Source of the DNA: Candidatus Omnitrophota bacterium
Lineage (GTDB): Bacteria; Omnitrophota; Koll11; Gygaellales; Profunditerraquicolaceae
Direction: 5' to 3'
DNA: 5,673 nt
Assembly (NCBI GenBank): GCA_026387515.1
Contig: JAPLLP010000303.1
Location: 1-5,673, forward strand
A program made the translations under genes and the position numbers. The notes beneath the pieces were generated by a model. It saw only the letters and a list, made by a program, of their open reading frames with translations, made no database searches and was not told the origin of the DNA. This document shows, piece after piece, positions 1 through 5,673 of this stretch. Each line of letters starts with the position of its first letter. The first letter of the stretch is position 1.

Positions 1-45
1 GTTAAGGCGCACGGAAGATTAAATAAAGCCCAAAAGCAGGTATTA
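1..45 (+). other. Leader or possible upstream extension of the large gene
   Basis: These bases precede the first ATG of the large gene. In its reading frame they contain no stop codon (15 sense codons, reading VKAHGRLNKAQKQVL), so the true start could lie left of the window. The other two forward frames are closed by TAA at 3-5, 20-22 and 24-26, and an upstream gene could end at one of these. An SD-like AGCAGG at 35-40 sits 5 nt before the ATG at 46, which moderately favours that start. No convincing promoter is visible in this short stretch. Confidence 0.5.
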
Positions 46-3000
46 ATGAAATTTACCGAGATAAGCGACAAGATTTTTGAAGATGAATATAACCAGGCAA
101 GATTGGATATGGCGGGAAGCCCATATGGAGAAGATTTAGAAAATGCTGCCCGGGCTGCGGCTATCTTTGTGGCTGCCCAGGCCCATGCCGATTACAACTG
201 GGCAGTTTACAAGAAGGACCGGGAACTTCTGCCTCCGGAATTAAAAGAAGCTTTTACCGAAATCCCCGATGTAATGGCAATGGTGCCTACCGCCCCGGCT
301 ATGCCAGAGGATGAGTTTTGCCGCCAGAAAGCCGCCCTCGCCCTTTTACCGACGGAAAAACAGGCCGGCGCGCATATCGCGCTTTTACGCGCAGCGCTTA
401 AAGTGGGCCAGAGGGAGTTTGCGCAGCTGATAGGGGAATATGCCGGCCTAAAGATTAAGCCACAGAGCTTATGCCGTATTGAAAAGGGCGCGCGCAGCGC
501 GTCGACCCAAGCCTTGTCCGCAATTGCGGTTACCTTGGAATCGCTAGCCCATTCTTCCGGAGCTTTGCATTATCTTGCCAATGGGCAGATCCGCCAGATT
601 TTAGAGGGGCAGTATCCGGGTAAAAAGATTTTTGTCAGCCCTGAAGAGGAGTTAACCAGAAGAAGAACGCAAATATCGCAATTTGCGCAGCCTAGGCAGG
701 GCGGCGCGTATATCCAGTTATTTCGTGAGCTTTTTGGCTTTACGCGCAGGACATTCATTGCCGAGATGGGGAAGAAAGGATGCATTTTAAGCGAAGACGA
801 GCTTTTTGATATCGAAAAGGGGATTAAGCGGCCTTCGCGCAGGAGTTTGACGGGGATAGTTGCTGTTTTGGAAGATGGCTGCGCTAAGACAGATAGCCGC
901 GGTCAGTTGTGTAAGCCTGAAGAATTACTCGGAATTTTGACGCAAGGGTTTGCGGACATACCGCTTATTGTTGTTTCCGGTACGGAAGAATTTACTACGC
1001 GTATTACTCAGGCAGGAGAAAAACAAGACCCGCGCGTTCTTCTTGAGCTTGTGCTAAGAGAATTGAACTGGACTTTTGCGGATTTGGAAAAGAAAGCCCA
1101 TTTAAGCAAGGATCGGGTGGGTAAGGCGTTACGGGGGGAACGTTTCTTAAGCGGGCAGGAATTGGCCTGTATTACGCATACCTTAATAACTGGACTTGCT
1201 AGCTATGGGAAAAGGGCAGAGGAAGAATTATCGCGCAATATGGCGGTTTGTTTTCAGGGCAGGGAGCCGTTTAGCGGCCTTTTGCGCACTGATGGTGTGC
1301 GAGTTATTTTCTCTTGCCAGGGCAAAGAGATTGCCCGCCAGCAAGATCCTTTTACCTTTGACCAGCTGTATGCTTGTTTAAAGAGCCGCAAGAAGATTTG
1401 GCTGGGAGGTCTGTTTGTGCAGGCCCAGGCATCCACTTTTAGCCGGTTAGGATTTAATTTCAGCAAAAATCCGCATAACGGCCTGCATACGGTCCGTCTT
1501 CCCGTGCAATATGCGCGCAGGCCCTCGGCTGTGCTATTAAGTTATGACGCCCGTTTAGGCCTGGTATATATGGAAGAATTTCTAATACAGGGTGATCAAG
1601 CCCAAGGCCTCCCTATGCTGCGTAGAAGATTAAAACGGGCCGAGGTCCGGGCATTGCAAACCAGCGCTGCTGGTGATGGTTACTGCCGGCAGGCAGTGAT
1701 TGCCGTTGCCGGAACTTTTTTCGGCGCTCCCGGGGAAAAAGATTGGTTTAATATCTCGCGCCGGGTTGAGATGCTGGGTAGGGATACGCCGTTTGAAATA
1801 GTTATTCCTGAGCTGGAATGCAGGCGTTATCAAAGGTCGGCAAGGGATAAGTATAGTCCATGGGTATTGGCTATGGGGTCAAATGAAACAGTCTATTTTC
1901 CGCGTTCACTTGCTATCAGGGATTGGCCGGTTGATTGGCGCCAGCGTGGTAGTATACCTATGGAAGCTGTTTATCGCAGGCAAGGATCAGATGATGTTTA
2001 CGCGCTTGATGAGCTGCGCATTGTTAAATGCGCATCAGGCAAGCCTCAAAATAAGCTATGTATCGTGCTTAAATCTTACAAGGTACAACGCATAAGTGAA
2101 CGCACGCTGGTAGCATATGATCCCGGGTTTGCGGCTATTTTGCCAGCTATAACCCAGAAGGCAAGGCAATTAATGAATATATTTTCGCCATTAGAGGTGC
2201 TGGATATACTTTTAGAAGATACGAGTATCCCACAGGAATTGCGTACGCCCGAAACGATGATTTCGGTGCTGAATATTCAAATGCGCGGTTTTACTTTGCG
2301 CAGTAAAAACTACCCGCACTGGAAGGCACTTTGCGCTGCCTGGCGCGCCAAGGGTTTGGGTGAACTGGATTTAGTCGGGTTATACCAGTTATGCGGGCAC
2401 GCGGAAAATTTACTGCGGCAGTTCTTGACGGAAAAGTTAAGGATGCCCTTAGTTGTTTACCTGCCCTTGAAGCCGGCGCGCTTTGCCGATTTTATCCGCC
2501 GGCTGGAGTCGCCATTAGACCGCGTGCTTGAGCGTTTGGATGAAATGGCTGCGTGCCAAGAAGCAACGCAGGAACTAGAACGCCTGCGCAAGATTGACCC
2601 GCAACTGGTGGATGCGGCGCAAAAGTTACGCCAGGAGACAAGGGGGATATTCGCGTTGGAGGCAGCAAGATTAATTGGGGCGGTTGGAGCGGTAGGGGCT
2701 GGTAAGCGTTCCTCGGGTGATTTCAGTCTGCCATGGTTTAAAGATACCGGGTATATGCAGGATTTCCCCGAAGGCCCGGAAGCGGGTGAGCCGGCAAGCG
2801 CGGAGTTTCTTGCCGCGGAAGCAGGGGTAACCGCTTTGCATGCCGAGGCTATCGTTTGCGGTGCCCAGCGGGAATTCCTATTAACAAAGCAGTTTTCCCC
2901 GCGCCATCTAAAGGATAAGGGTGCTTATTGTCAGCTGCGCGCCGCTTTCATCGGAGAGATCAACGCTTTTATAAGAAGGACTTTGGGCCCGCAGAATTTC

Positions 3001-3996
3001 CTTGAATATTGGGATTATTGGGTGGCTGCTGCCTGCAAAATAGTGGAGGAATCGCTTATCGCCTGGGAAGATAGCGGCAGTATGAGTTTGATCGTTTTTG
3101 TGCGCCGGGAATTACGCCGCCACATAGGCAGGGAGGTATGGGTGCAGATGGAGAAGCGCAAAGGAAGCGGCTGGTCCCCGAAGGATCCGGTTTCCTTGGA
3201 TAAATTGTTAAGCCAAGACTCCAATGCAGACTCCTATCTTTTTGAACGGGCGCCAGAGCAATATGAGCCGGATTTCCGGTTCAAAAAACGGTATTCATCT
3301 TTGCACGCCTTCGGCTCTTTCATGGAGACGGAAGAATTTTCCGGATTCTGCGGGAACGACGCCATATCGCCTCTTACTAAATTGCAGATTGCCTGCGCTC
3401 TTGGTCATTGGTTGGAAGAGCATGGTCTGCGGGAAAAAGTCAATGCATTGGGGGTCAGGAGTTTAGCAATGTATATGGTTTGGGATTCCGGATTGCTAAA
3501 TATGGCTTACCTAAATAGGCATACGCTTAAGCTTCTTGTGGTGACAGATGAATTGATGGAGGAAGGCATCAGCGGATTGGCAGAAGGTATTGCCGGGATG
3601 CTGGGGGCAAGGGTAAAGAGAGATGCTGATCGTTGGCCCTGGCCGGTTATAACTCTTGCCAATACCAATAATGGCGACGGGAACGGTTTCGCGCAGATCC
3701 TAAAGGATTCCGGGGTAGGTACGAAACGGGAATTGGCGCGCATCGGCATCGTGAATGTCCGTCCGGGAGGAGGCGGTAGATTGTTCTCGGGTTGGCTGGT
3801 GCAACCGGGGCATCATGATATTTTAGTGTGGGAGAATCAAAGAGGAATCGGCGATGGTTTGGCCAACGCCATCGATATCAGAAAACAAGAAGCCCTTATC
3901 CCAGAGTCTTCGGATACCAGGGATAAGAATTCGGCACCCGGAGTTTTTTCAATCGGGGCAGTTTGGGATAACGCGGTTAAAGGGTTCATTCCTTAA
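46..3996 (+). CDS. Giant orphan protein with three Xre-like HTH repeats and a sigma-70-like region
   Basis: This 1316-residue protein is not one I recognise as a whole. No signal peptide or membrane span is visible, so it is probably cytoplasmic. Residues ~108-168 and ~219-279 align with each other (GA-[HY]-I-x-L-x-R at the start, IEKG near the recognition-helix end, then S-x3-L-x2-I-x3-LE) and look like Xre/Cro-type helix-turn-helix domains. Residues ~328-389 (DL-x3-A-x-LS, LRGER, LS-x2-EL) look like a third, more divergent copy. Residues ~446-700 are an unrecognised domain with many aromatic and arginine residues, including WFNISRRVEMLGR (567-579) and WVLAMGS (606-612). Residues ~815-876 are charged and helical. 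Residues ~966-1072 weakly resemble sigma-70 region 2 to 3 (arginine-rich helix at 1018-1030, then DPVSLDKLLSQD at 1047-1058). The C-terminus is glycine-rich at 1240-1244. A DNA-binding or transcription-related role is inference. The start at 46 has a weak SD (AGCAGG), but the frame stays open to the window edge. The stop is 2 nt before the next ATG, implying coupling with the PilZ genes. Confidence 0.8.
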   Translation: MKFTEISDKIFEDEYNQARLDMAGSPYGEDLENAARAAAIFVAAQAHADYNWAVYKKDRELLPPELKEAFTEIPDVMAMVPTAPAMPEDEFCRQKAALALLPTEKQAGAHIALLRAALKVGQREFAQLIGEYAGLKIKPQSLCRIEKGARSASTQALSAIAVTLESLAHSSGALHYLANGQIRQILEGQYPGKKIFVSPEEELTRRRTQISQFAQPRQGGAYIQLFRELFGFTRRTFIAEMGKKGCILSEDELFDIEKGIKRPSRRSLTGIVAVLEDGCAKTDSRGQLCKPEELLGILTQGFADIPLIVVSGTEEFTTRITQAGEKQDPRVLLELVLRELNWTFADLEKKAHLSKDRVGKALRGERFLSGQELACITHTLITGLASYGKRAEEELSRNMAVCFQGREPFSGLLRTDGVRVIFSCQGKEIARQQDPFTFDQLYACLKSRKKIWLGGLFVQAQASTFSRLGFNFSKNPHNGLHTVRLPVQYARRPSAVLLSYDARLGLVYMEEFLIQGDQAQGLPMLRRRLKRAEVRALQTSAAGDGYCRQAVIAVAGTFFGAPGEKDWFNISRRVEMLGRDTPFEIVIPELECRRYQRSARDKYSPWVLAMGSNETVYFPRSLAIRDWPVDWRQRGSIPMEAVYRRQGSDDVYALDELRIVKCASGKPQNKLCIVLKSYKVQRISERTLVAYDPGFAAILPAITQKARQLMNIFSPLEVLDILLEDTSIPQELRTPETMISVLNIQMRGFTLRSKNYPHWKALCAAWRAKGLGELDLVGLYQLCGHAENLLRQFLTEKLRMPLVVYLPLKPARFADFIRRLESPLDRVLERLDEMAACQEATQELERLRKIDPQLVDAAQKLRQETRGIFALEAARLIGAVGAVGAGKRSSGDFSLPWFKDTGYMQDFPEGPEAGEPASAEFLAAEAGVTALHAEAIVCGAQREFLLTKQFSPRHLKDKGAYCQLRAAFIGEINAFIRRTLGPQNFLEYWDYWVAAACKIVEESLIAWEDSGSMSLIVFVRRELRRHIGREVWVQMEKRKGSGWSPKDPVSLDKLLSQDSNADSYLFERAPEQYEPDFRFKKRYSSLHAFGSFMETEEFSGFCGNDAISPLTKLQIACALGHWLEEHGLREKVNALGVRSLAMYMVWDSGLLNMAYLNRHTLKLLVVTDELMEEGISGLAEGIAGMLGARVKRDADRWPWPVITLANTNNGDGNGFAQILKDSGVGTKRELARIGIVNVRPGGGGRLFSGWLVQPGHHDILVWENQRGIGDGLANAIDIRKQEALIPESSDTRDKNSAPGVFSIGAVWDNAVKGFIP

Positions 3997-3998
3997 GC

Positions 3999-4736
3999 AT
4001 GGACGAACGCAGAAGAGTTACTAGATGGCAGGTAGATATTCCGGCGCGCATCAGGCATGCGGCCGAAGAAGCGCATTTTTCTGCCCGGGTCAAAGACCTG
4101 AGCCTTAAGGGGCTTAATCTTGTTTCAAAGGAGAAGCTTTCCACGGATGCCTGCGTAAAGTTGCAGGTTTCTCTGGGGGGTAGCATAAGTTTGAAGTTTG
4201 AGGCCTGGGTCTGCTGGCACAAAAGCTACGGCGAGATAAATTGTTACGGATTGTATTTTACCAAGATAGATGATCAGACTAAGGAAGGTATATTCCGGTT
4301 TGTGCGGAACAATCATTACGATGAAGTCAAAAAAAAGTGGTTTGGAGAAGATGGGGCGGATGAAACACCCGGCGCTAATCGGAATTGCGCCGGTGTTCGC
4401 TACTGCGAAGGAGGTGGAACAATGGAAGATAAGAGGATTTTTGAGCGCTTTACCAAGGATCTGCCGCTAAGGTTCTTGAGCCTGGATTCTTACGAGGAAG
4501 GCGAGGTCAGGACGCAGAATATCTGCGCCAAAGGCCTTTGTTTTTCTTCGCCGATCCCGCTCAAGCCGAGTACGCCTTTGGAATTGTGGCTGGGAGTTCA
4601 AGACCACGGCGAACCTATTTATGCCCGGGGTCAGGTTGCCTGGTCAGAGGTGTGCGGCCCTAATGAATGTAAGGTCGGCGTGAATTTCGAAAAGGCCAAC
4701 CTTATGGGTTTATCGCGGGTACTAAGGACGGCATAG
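3999..4736 (+). CDS. Tandem PilZ-domain protein (two PilZ domains), possibly two fused genes
   Basis: PilZ domains are c-di-GMP receptors; binding normally needs RxxxR followed by (D/N)xSxxG. The first domain (residues ~1-113) has R5-x3-R9 and D33-L-S35-x2-G38, both intact. The second starts at Met142 and has R146-x3-R150, but its second motif reads N174-I-C176-A-K-G179, with Cys in place of Ser. Both copies show the usual late beta-strand pattern (for example VCW and VAW followed by a G-x-F/Y strand). The linker, residues ~114-141, is rich in Gly, Asn and Cys and does not look like folded protein. At DNA level it contains an A8 run, a hairpin and a strong internal SD with ATG at 4422. Read literally it is one 245-residue protein; it may instead be two PilZ genes of ~121 and 104 residues. 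The start lies 2 nt after the preceding stop and has no good SD of its own, suggesting translation by coupling or reinitiation. No output domain is attached, so any effect would be through protein partners. Confidence 0.85.
   Translation: MDERRRVTRWQVDIPARIRHAAEEAHFSARVKDLSLKGLNLVSKEKLSTDACVKLQVSLGGSISLKFEAWVCWHKSYGEINCYGLYFTKIDDQTKEGIFRFVRNNHYDEVKKKWFGEDGADETPGANRNCAGVRYCEGGGTMEDKRIFERFTKDLPLRFLSLDSYEEGEVRTQNICAKGLCFSSPIPLKPSTPLELWLGVQDHGEPIYARGQVAWSEVCGPNECKVGVNFEKANLMGLSRVLRTA
4329..4363 (+). other. Slippery A_AAA_AAG with -1 frame TGA
   Basis: An eight-A run at 4329-4336 followed by G4337 is read AAA-AAA-AAG in the PilZ frame. Its last seven bases are the canonical -1 slippery heptamer A_AAA_AAG, the type used in E. 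coli dnaX. A ribosome slipping back one base would read eight more codons (VVWRRWGG) and stop at TGA 4361-4363, giving a 121-residue single-PilZ protein. A one-A insertion in the DNA, or transcript slippage adding one A, would give the same result. No SD-like stimulator is seen just upstream, and the nearest strong hairpin begins about 26 nt downstream, further than in dnaX. Functional frameshifting is therefore unproven. Confidence 0.4.
4364..4397 (+). other. Strong GC-rich hairpin between the two PilZ domains
   Basis: The arms AACACC(C)GGCGC (4364-4375) and GCGCCGGTGTT (4387-4397) pair over 11 bp with one bulged C, including seven contiguous G-C pairs next to the loop. The 11-nt loop can close further through AAT and ATT around a CGGA tetraloop. 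No T-tract follows, so it is not a standard intrinsic terminator. It begins directly after the -1 frame TGA at 4361 and ends 10 nt before the internal SD, where an intercistronic mRNA-stability or attenuation element would be expected. It lies in sequence that is formally coding. Confidence 0.6.
4408..4424 (+). promoter_or_regulatory. Internal ribosome binding site and in-frame start of second PilZ domain
   Basis: AAGGAGGTG at 4408-4416 is a near-perfect SD. Its AGGAGGT core ends 6 nt before ATG 4422-4424, which is in frame with the 3999-4736 reading frame. The encoded protein from here is 104 residues and begins MEDKRIFERF, a typical PilZ N-terminus with RxxxR right at the start. It is the best SD in the PilZ cluster, better than that of the annotated upstream start, which strongly suggests independent translation of the second domain. 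Confidence 0.75.
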
Positions 4737-4758
4737 GCGAACCCAATATTTTTAATAT

Positions 4759-5073
4759 ATGCCATATTCTCCACAACTATATCGCAGGCAGTACAAAAGA
4801 TACGAGGTAGATGGGCAGGCGGATCTACTGGTAGATAATGTCCTGGAGCGGCCATCTATTCTAAAGGATCTGTCCGTAAGGGGGGCAGGTATTATCAGTG
4901 ATTGTCCTTTAAGTCCGGGTTCCGAAATCGGGATTCTCATGTGCGCGCCATTATTGTTTAAGGGGCAGTTACAGCGCAGGGCACGGGTAGTTTGGTGTAA
5001 TGAGATAGGTAATGATCTCTGGCGGGTTGGTCTGGATTTAGACCAGGAGAATATAATAAGTTTCGAAAGATAA
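4759..5073 (+). CDS. Single-domain PilZ protein
   Basis: This 104-residue protein is a PilZ domain with nothing else attached. It has R10-x3-R14 in the head and D36-L-S38-V-R-G41 as the second binding motif, so both c-di-GMP contact motifs are intact. A VVW strand and a WRVGLDL strand near the end match the usual beta-barrel. It has the same length as the second PilZ domain of the gene upstream, suggesting local duplication. It begins 22 nt after the previous stop on the same strand and is probably co-transcribed. The ATG lacks an SD: the preceding bases are AT-rich (AATATTTTTAATAT). No other Met occurs before the RxxxR motif, so this start is preferred. As a stand-alone receptor it would act by docking on a partner, which could be the large protein encoded upstream; that partnership is inference. 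Confidence 0.85.
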   Translation: MPYSPQLYRRQYKRYEVDGQADLLVDNVLERPSILKDLSVRGAGIISDCPLSPGSEIGILMCAPLLFKGQLQRRARVVWCNEIGNDLWRVGLDLDQENIISFER

Positions 5074-5105
5074 GTAACACCCCGCCTTATCGCGACAATA
5101 AAAGC

Positions 5106-5134
5106 TTGACCGGTATTTAAATATATGTTAAATT
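5106..5134 (+). promoter_or_regulatory. Possible upstream sigma-70-type promoter
   Basis: TTGACC at 5106-5111 matches five of six -35 bases. After a 17-nt spacer comes TAAATT at 5129-5134 (four of six -10 bases), preceded by TGT as an extended -10. It lies 32 nt after the last PilZ stop and would add a longer leader carrying the TTTTTAAA repeats to the downstream lipoprotein mRNA. The surrounding AT-richness raises the chance of a spurious match. Confidence 0.35.
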
Positions 5135-5152
5135 TGAGCATTGTCTTTTTGG

Positions 5153-5182
5153 CCTTTTTAAAGTTTTTAAAAGGGTATTTTT
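5153..5182 (+). terminator. Weak AT-rich hairpin with T-tract, possible terminator of the PilZ operon
   Basis: CCTTTT (5153-5158) can pair with AAAAGG (5169-5174). The inner A and T runs can pair imperfectly, and TATTTTT follows at 5176-5182. This is the only terminator-like structure after the PilZ genes. The stem is mostly A-T, so it would be weak, and the same bases also form a direct-repeat cluster. Read-through into the next unit is plausible. Confidence 0.25.
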
Positions 5183-5187
5183 AAAGG
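5155..5187 (+). repeat. Three TTTTTAAA(A)G repeats upstream of the main promoter
   Basis: TTTTTAAAG occurs at 5155-5163, TTTTTAAAAG at 5164-5173 and TTTTTAAAG at 5178-5186. The third copy falls about 46-55 bases before the predicted transcription start, where an UP element contacts the RNA polymerase alpha subunit. The series could be an A/T-tract enhancer, a curved-DNA element or an operator for an unknown regulator. Confidence 0.5.
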
Positions 5188-5197
5188 TAAAGCACCC

Positions 5198-5226
5198 TTG
5201 ATAAAGCAGGTTTTGGATGGTATACT
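5198..5226 (+). promoter_or_regulatory. Strong sigma-70-type promoter for the sugar-binding lipoprotein gene
   Basis: TTGATA at 5198-5203 and TATACT at 5221-5226 are separated by exactly 17 nt, each matching five of six consensus bases. TGG directly before the -10 gives an extended -10. Transcription would begin near 5232-5234, leaving a leader of about 33 nt before the ATG at 5267. It marks the boundary between the PilZ operon and a new transcription unit. Confidence 0.75.
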
Positions 5227-5266
5227 TAATAATACGTCTCTACGCTAAAAGAGAGGGAGAAAATCT

Positions 5267-5673
5267 ATGCTAAAGAGAGTTTTGGGTTGGGGTGGGTTGG
5301 TTTTTATGGGGGTAGCGGCTCTGTGCATAATGGGGTTAACAGGATGCGAGCCTAAGAACACGTCTGGTGCTCCGGTGATTACGGTCTGGCACTGGATGAC
5401 TGATAGAGACCCTGCGTTTCAGGAATTAGCCAAAAAATATGAGGTCAAAACCGGGGTTAAGGTAAATTTTGAGCTCTATGCGCCTTCGGATGCCTATTCC
5501 CAGAAGGTGCGCGCTGCGGCGCAAGGCGTAAACCTTCCGGATATTTTCGGCATCTTGGGGGAAAAGAGAGACTTTGGTTCTTTTATCAAGGCGGGACACA
5601 TTCTGGATCTCACCCCTTATATGGAGCAAGACCAGGGTAAATGGAAGAACAGCTTTTTTGCCAAGGCCCTGGC
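5267..5673 (+). CDS. Sugar ABC transporter substrate-binding lipoprotein, N-terminal part
   Basis: The first 135 codons are present and the gene runs off the right edge. Residues 1-26 form a lipoprotein signal peptide (KR near the start, a hydrophobic core, then lipobox L24-T25-G26-C27), so Cys27 is the predicted lipid anchor. The mature start is typical of family 1 extracellular solute-binding proteins (the UgpB/MalE-like group): V-I-T-V-W-H-W-M near residues 38-45, then an AF-x-EL-x3-Y helix, TGVKV-x-FELY, and later LPDIF and the L-x-LTPYM segment. Such proteins capture a sugar or oligosaccharide outside the inner membrane and pass it to an ABC permease. The particular sugar cannot be told. 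An SD-like GGAG at 5256-5259 sits 7 nt before the ATG, and a strong promoter lies at 5198-5226. Permease genes would be expected downstream, outside the window. Confidence 0.9.
   Translation, partial: MLKRVLGWGGLVFMGVAALCIMGLTGCEPKNTSGAPVITVWHWMTDRDPAFQELAKKYEVKTGVKVNFELYAPSDAYSQKVRAAAQGVNLPDIFGILGEKRDFGSFIKAGHILDLTPYMEQDQGKWKNSFFAKAL

Noticed and set aside
364..400. CG-rich near-palindromes (GCGCGCATATCGCGC and similar)
   Set aside because: They fall inside the first HTH-like repeat and are explained by codons for Ala, Arg and His; no spacing or recurrence suggests a binding site.
2686..2715. P-loop-like GAVGAGK near residues 881-887 of the large protein
   Set aside because: The residue after Lys is Arg instead of Ser/Thr, the preceding segment is a helix and not a beta-strand, and no Walker B partner is recognisable.
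3661..3692. Dockerin or EF-hand-like loop NNGDGNG in the C-terminal part of the large protein
   Set aside because: The first ligand position is not Asp or Asn in the needed register, there is only one copy, and the protein has no secretion signal.
4364..4397. Hairpin as an intrinsic terminator
   Set aside because: No run of T follows the stem (the next bases are CGCTACTG), so termination by the standard mechanism is unlikely.
4270..4470. 66-codon plus-strand frame overlapping the PilZ linker
   Set aside because: It overlaps the end of PilZ domain 1 and the start of domain 2 in another frame; its translation has no PilZ motif and no SD.
4752..5141. 129-codon reading frame on the minus strand
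   Set aside because: It lies antisense to the third PilZ gene, its translation has no recognisable domain, and the plus-strand frame has clear PilZ motifs.

Overview
The window carries four co-directional (+ strand) coding regions. They are one very large uncharacterised protein (46-3996), two PilZ-domain genes carrying three PilZ domains in total (3999-4736 and 4759-5073), and the start of a sugar ABC-transporter substrate-binding lipoprotein (5267 to the right edge). I see no rRNA, tRNA, CRISPR array, transposase, integrase or attachment site.

The sequence is bacterial, with roughly balanced GC, dense packing and Shine-Dalgarno (SD) use at some genes. Large orphan ORFs, many short single-domain PilZ proteins starting with an (E/D)(K/R)R-type head, and a lipoprotein-type sugar-binding protein would fit an uncultured lineage such as Candidatus Omnitrophota or a related phylum. 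This placement is an impression from gene style, not something the sequence proves.

Layout. Bases 1-45 are an upstream leader with no stop in the frame of the large gene. The 1316-residue product has three degenerate Xre/Cro-like helix-turn-helix repeats in its N-terminal third, a long unrecognised middle, a helical segment, and a stretch near residues 966-1072 that weakly resembles sigma-70 region 2 to 3. It therefore looks like a nucleic-acid-associated or transcription-related protein. Its stop lies 2 nt before the ATG of a tandem PilZ gene, so the two are probably translationally coupled. A third PilZ domain follows after 22 nt. The four-part arrangement suggests a c-di-GMP-related operon, although the signal that feeds it is not visible here.

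The tandem PilZ gene is the most curious spot. Between its two domains lie a perfect A_AAA_AAG slippery heptamer in the reading frame, a TGA reached 24 nt later by a -1 shift, a strong GC-rich hairpin, and a near-perfect SD followed by an in-frame ATG. The locus could make a single-domain protein, a two-domain protein and a separate second-domain protein. Alternatively, it is two ordinary genes joined by a one-base error in the A8 run.

The 193-nt gap after the last PilZ gene holds a cluster of three TTTTTAAA(A)G repeats, a very good sigma-70-type promoter (TTGATA, 17 nt, extended -10 TGG-TATACT) and possibly a second promoter upstream. The sugar-binding gene therefore starts a separate transcription unit, presumably continuing into permease genes beyond the window.
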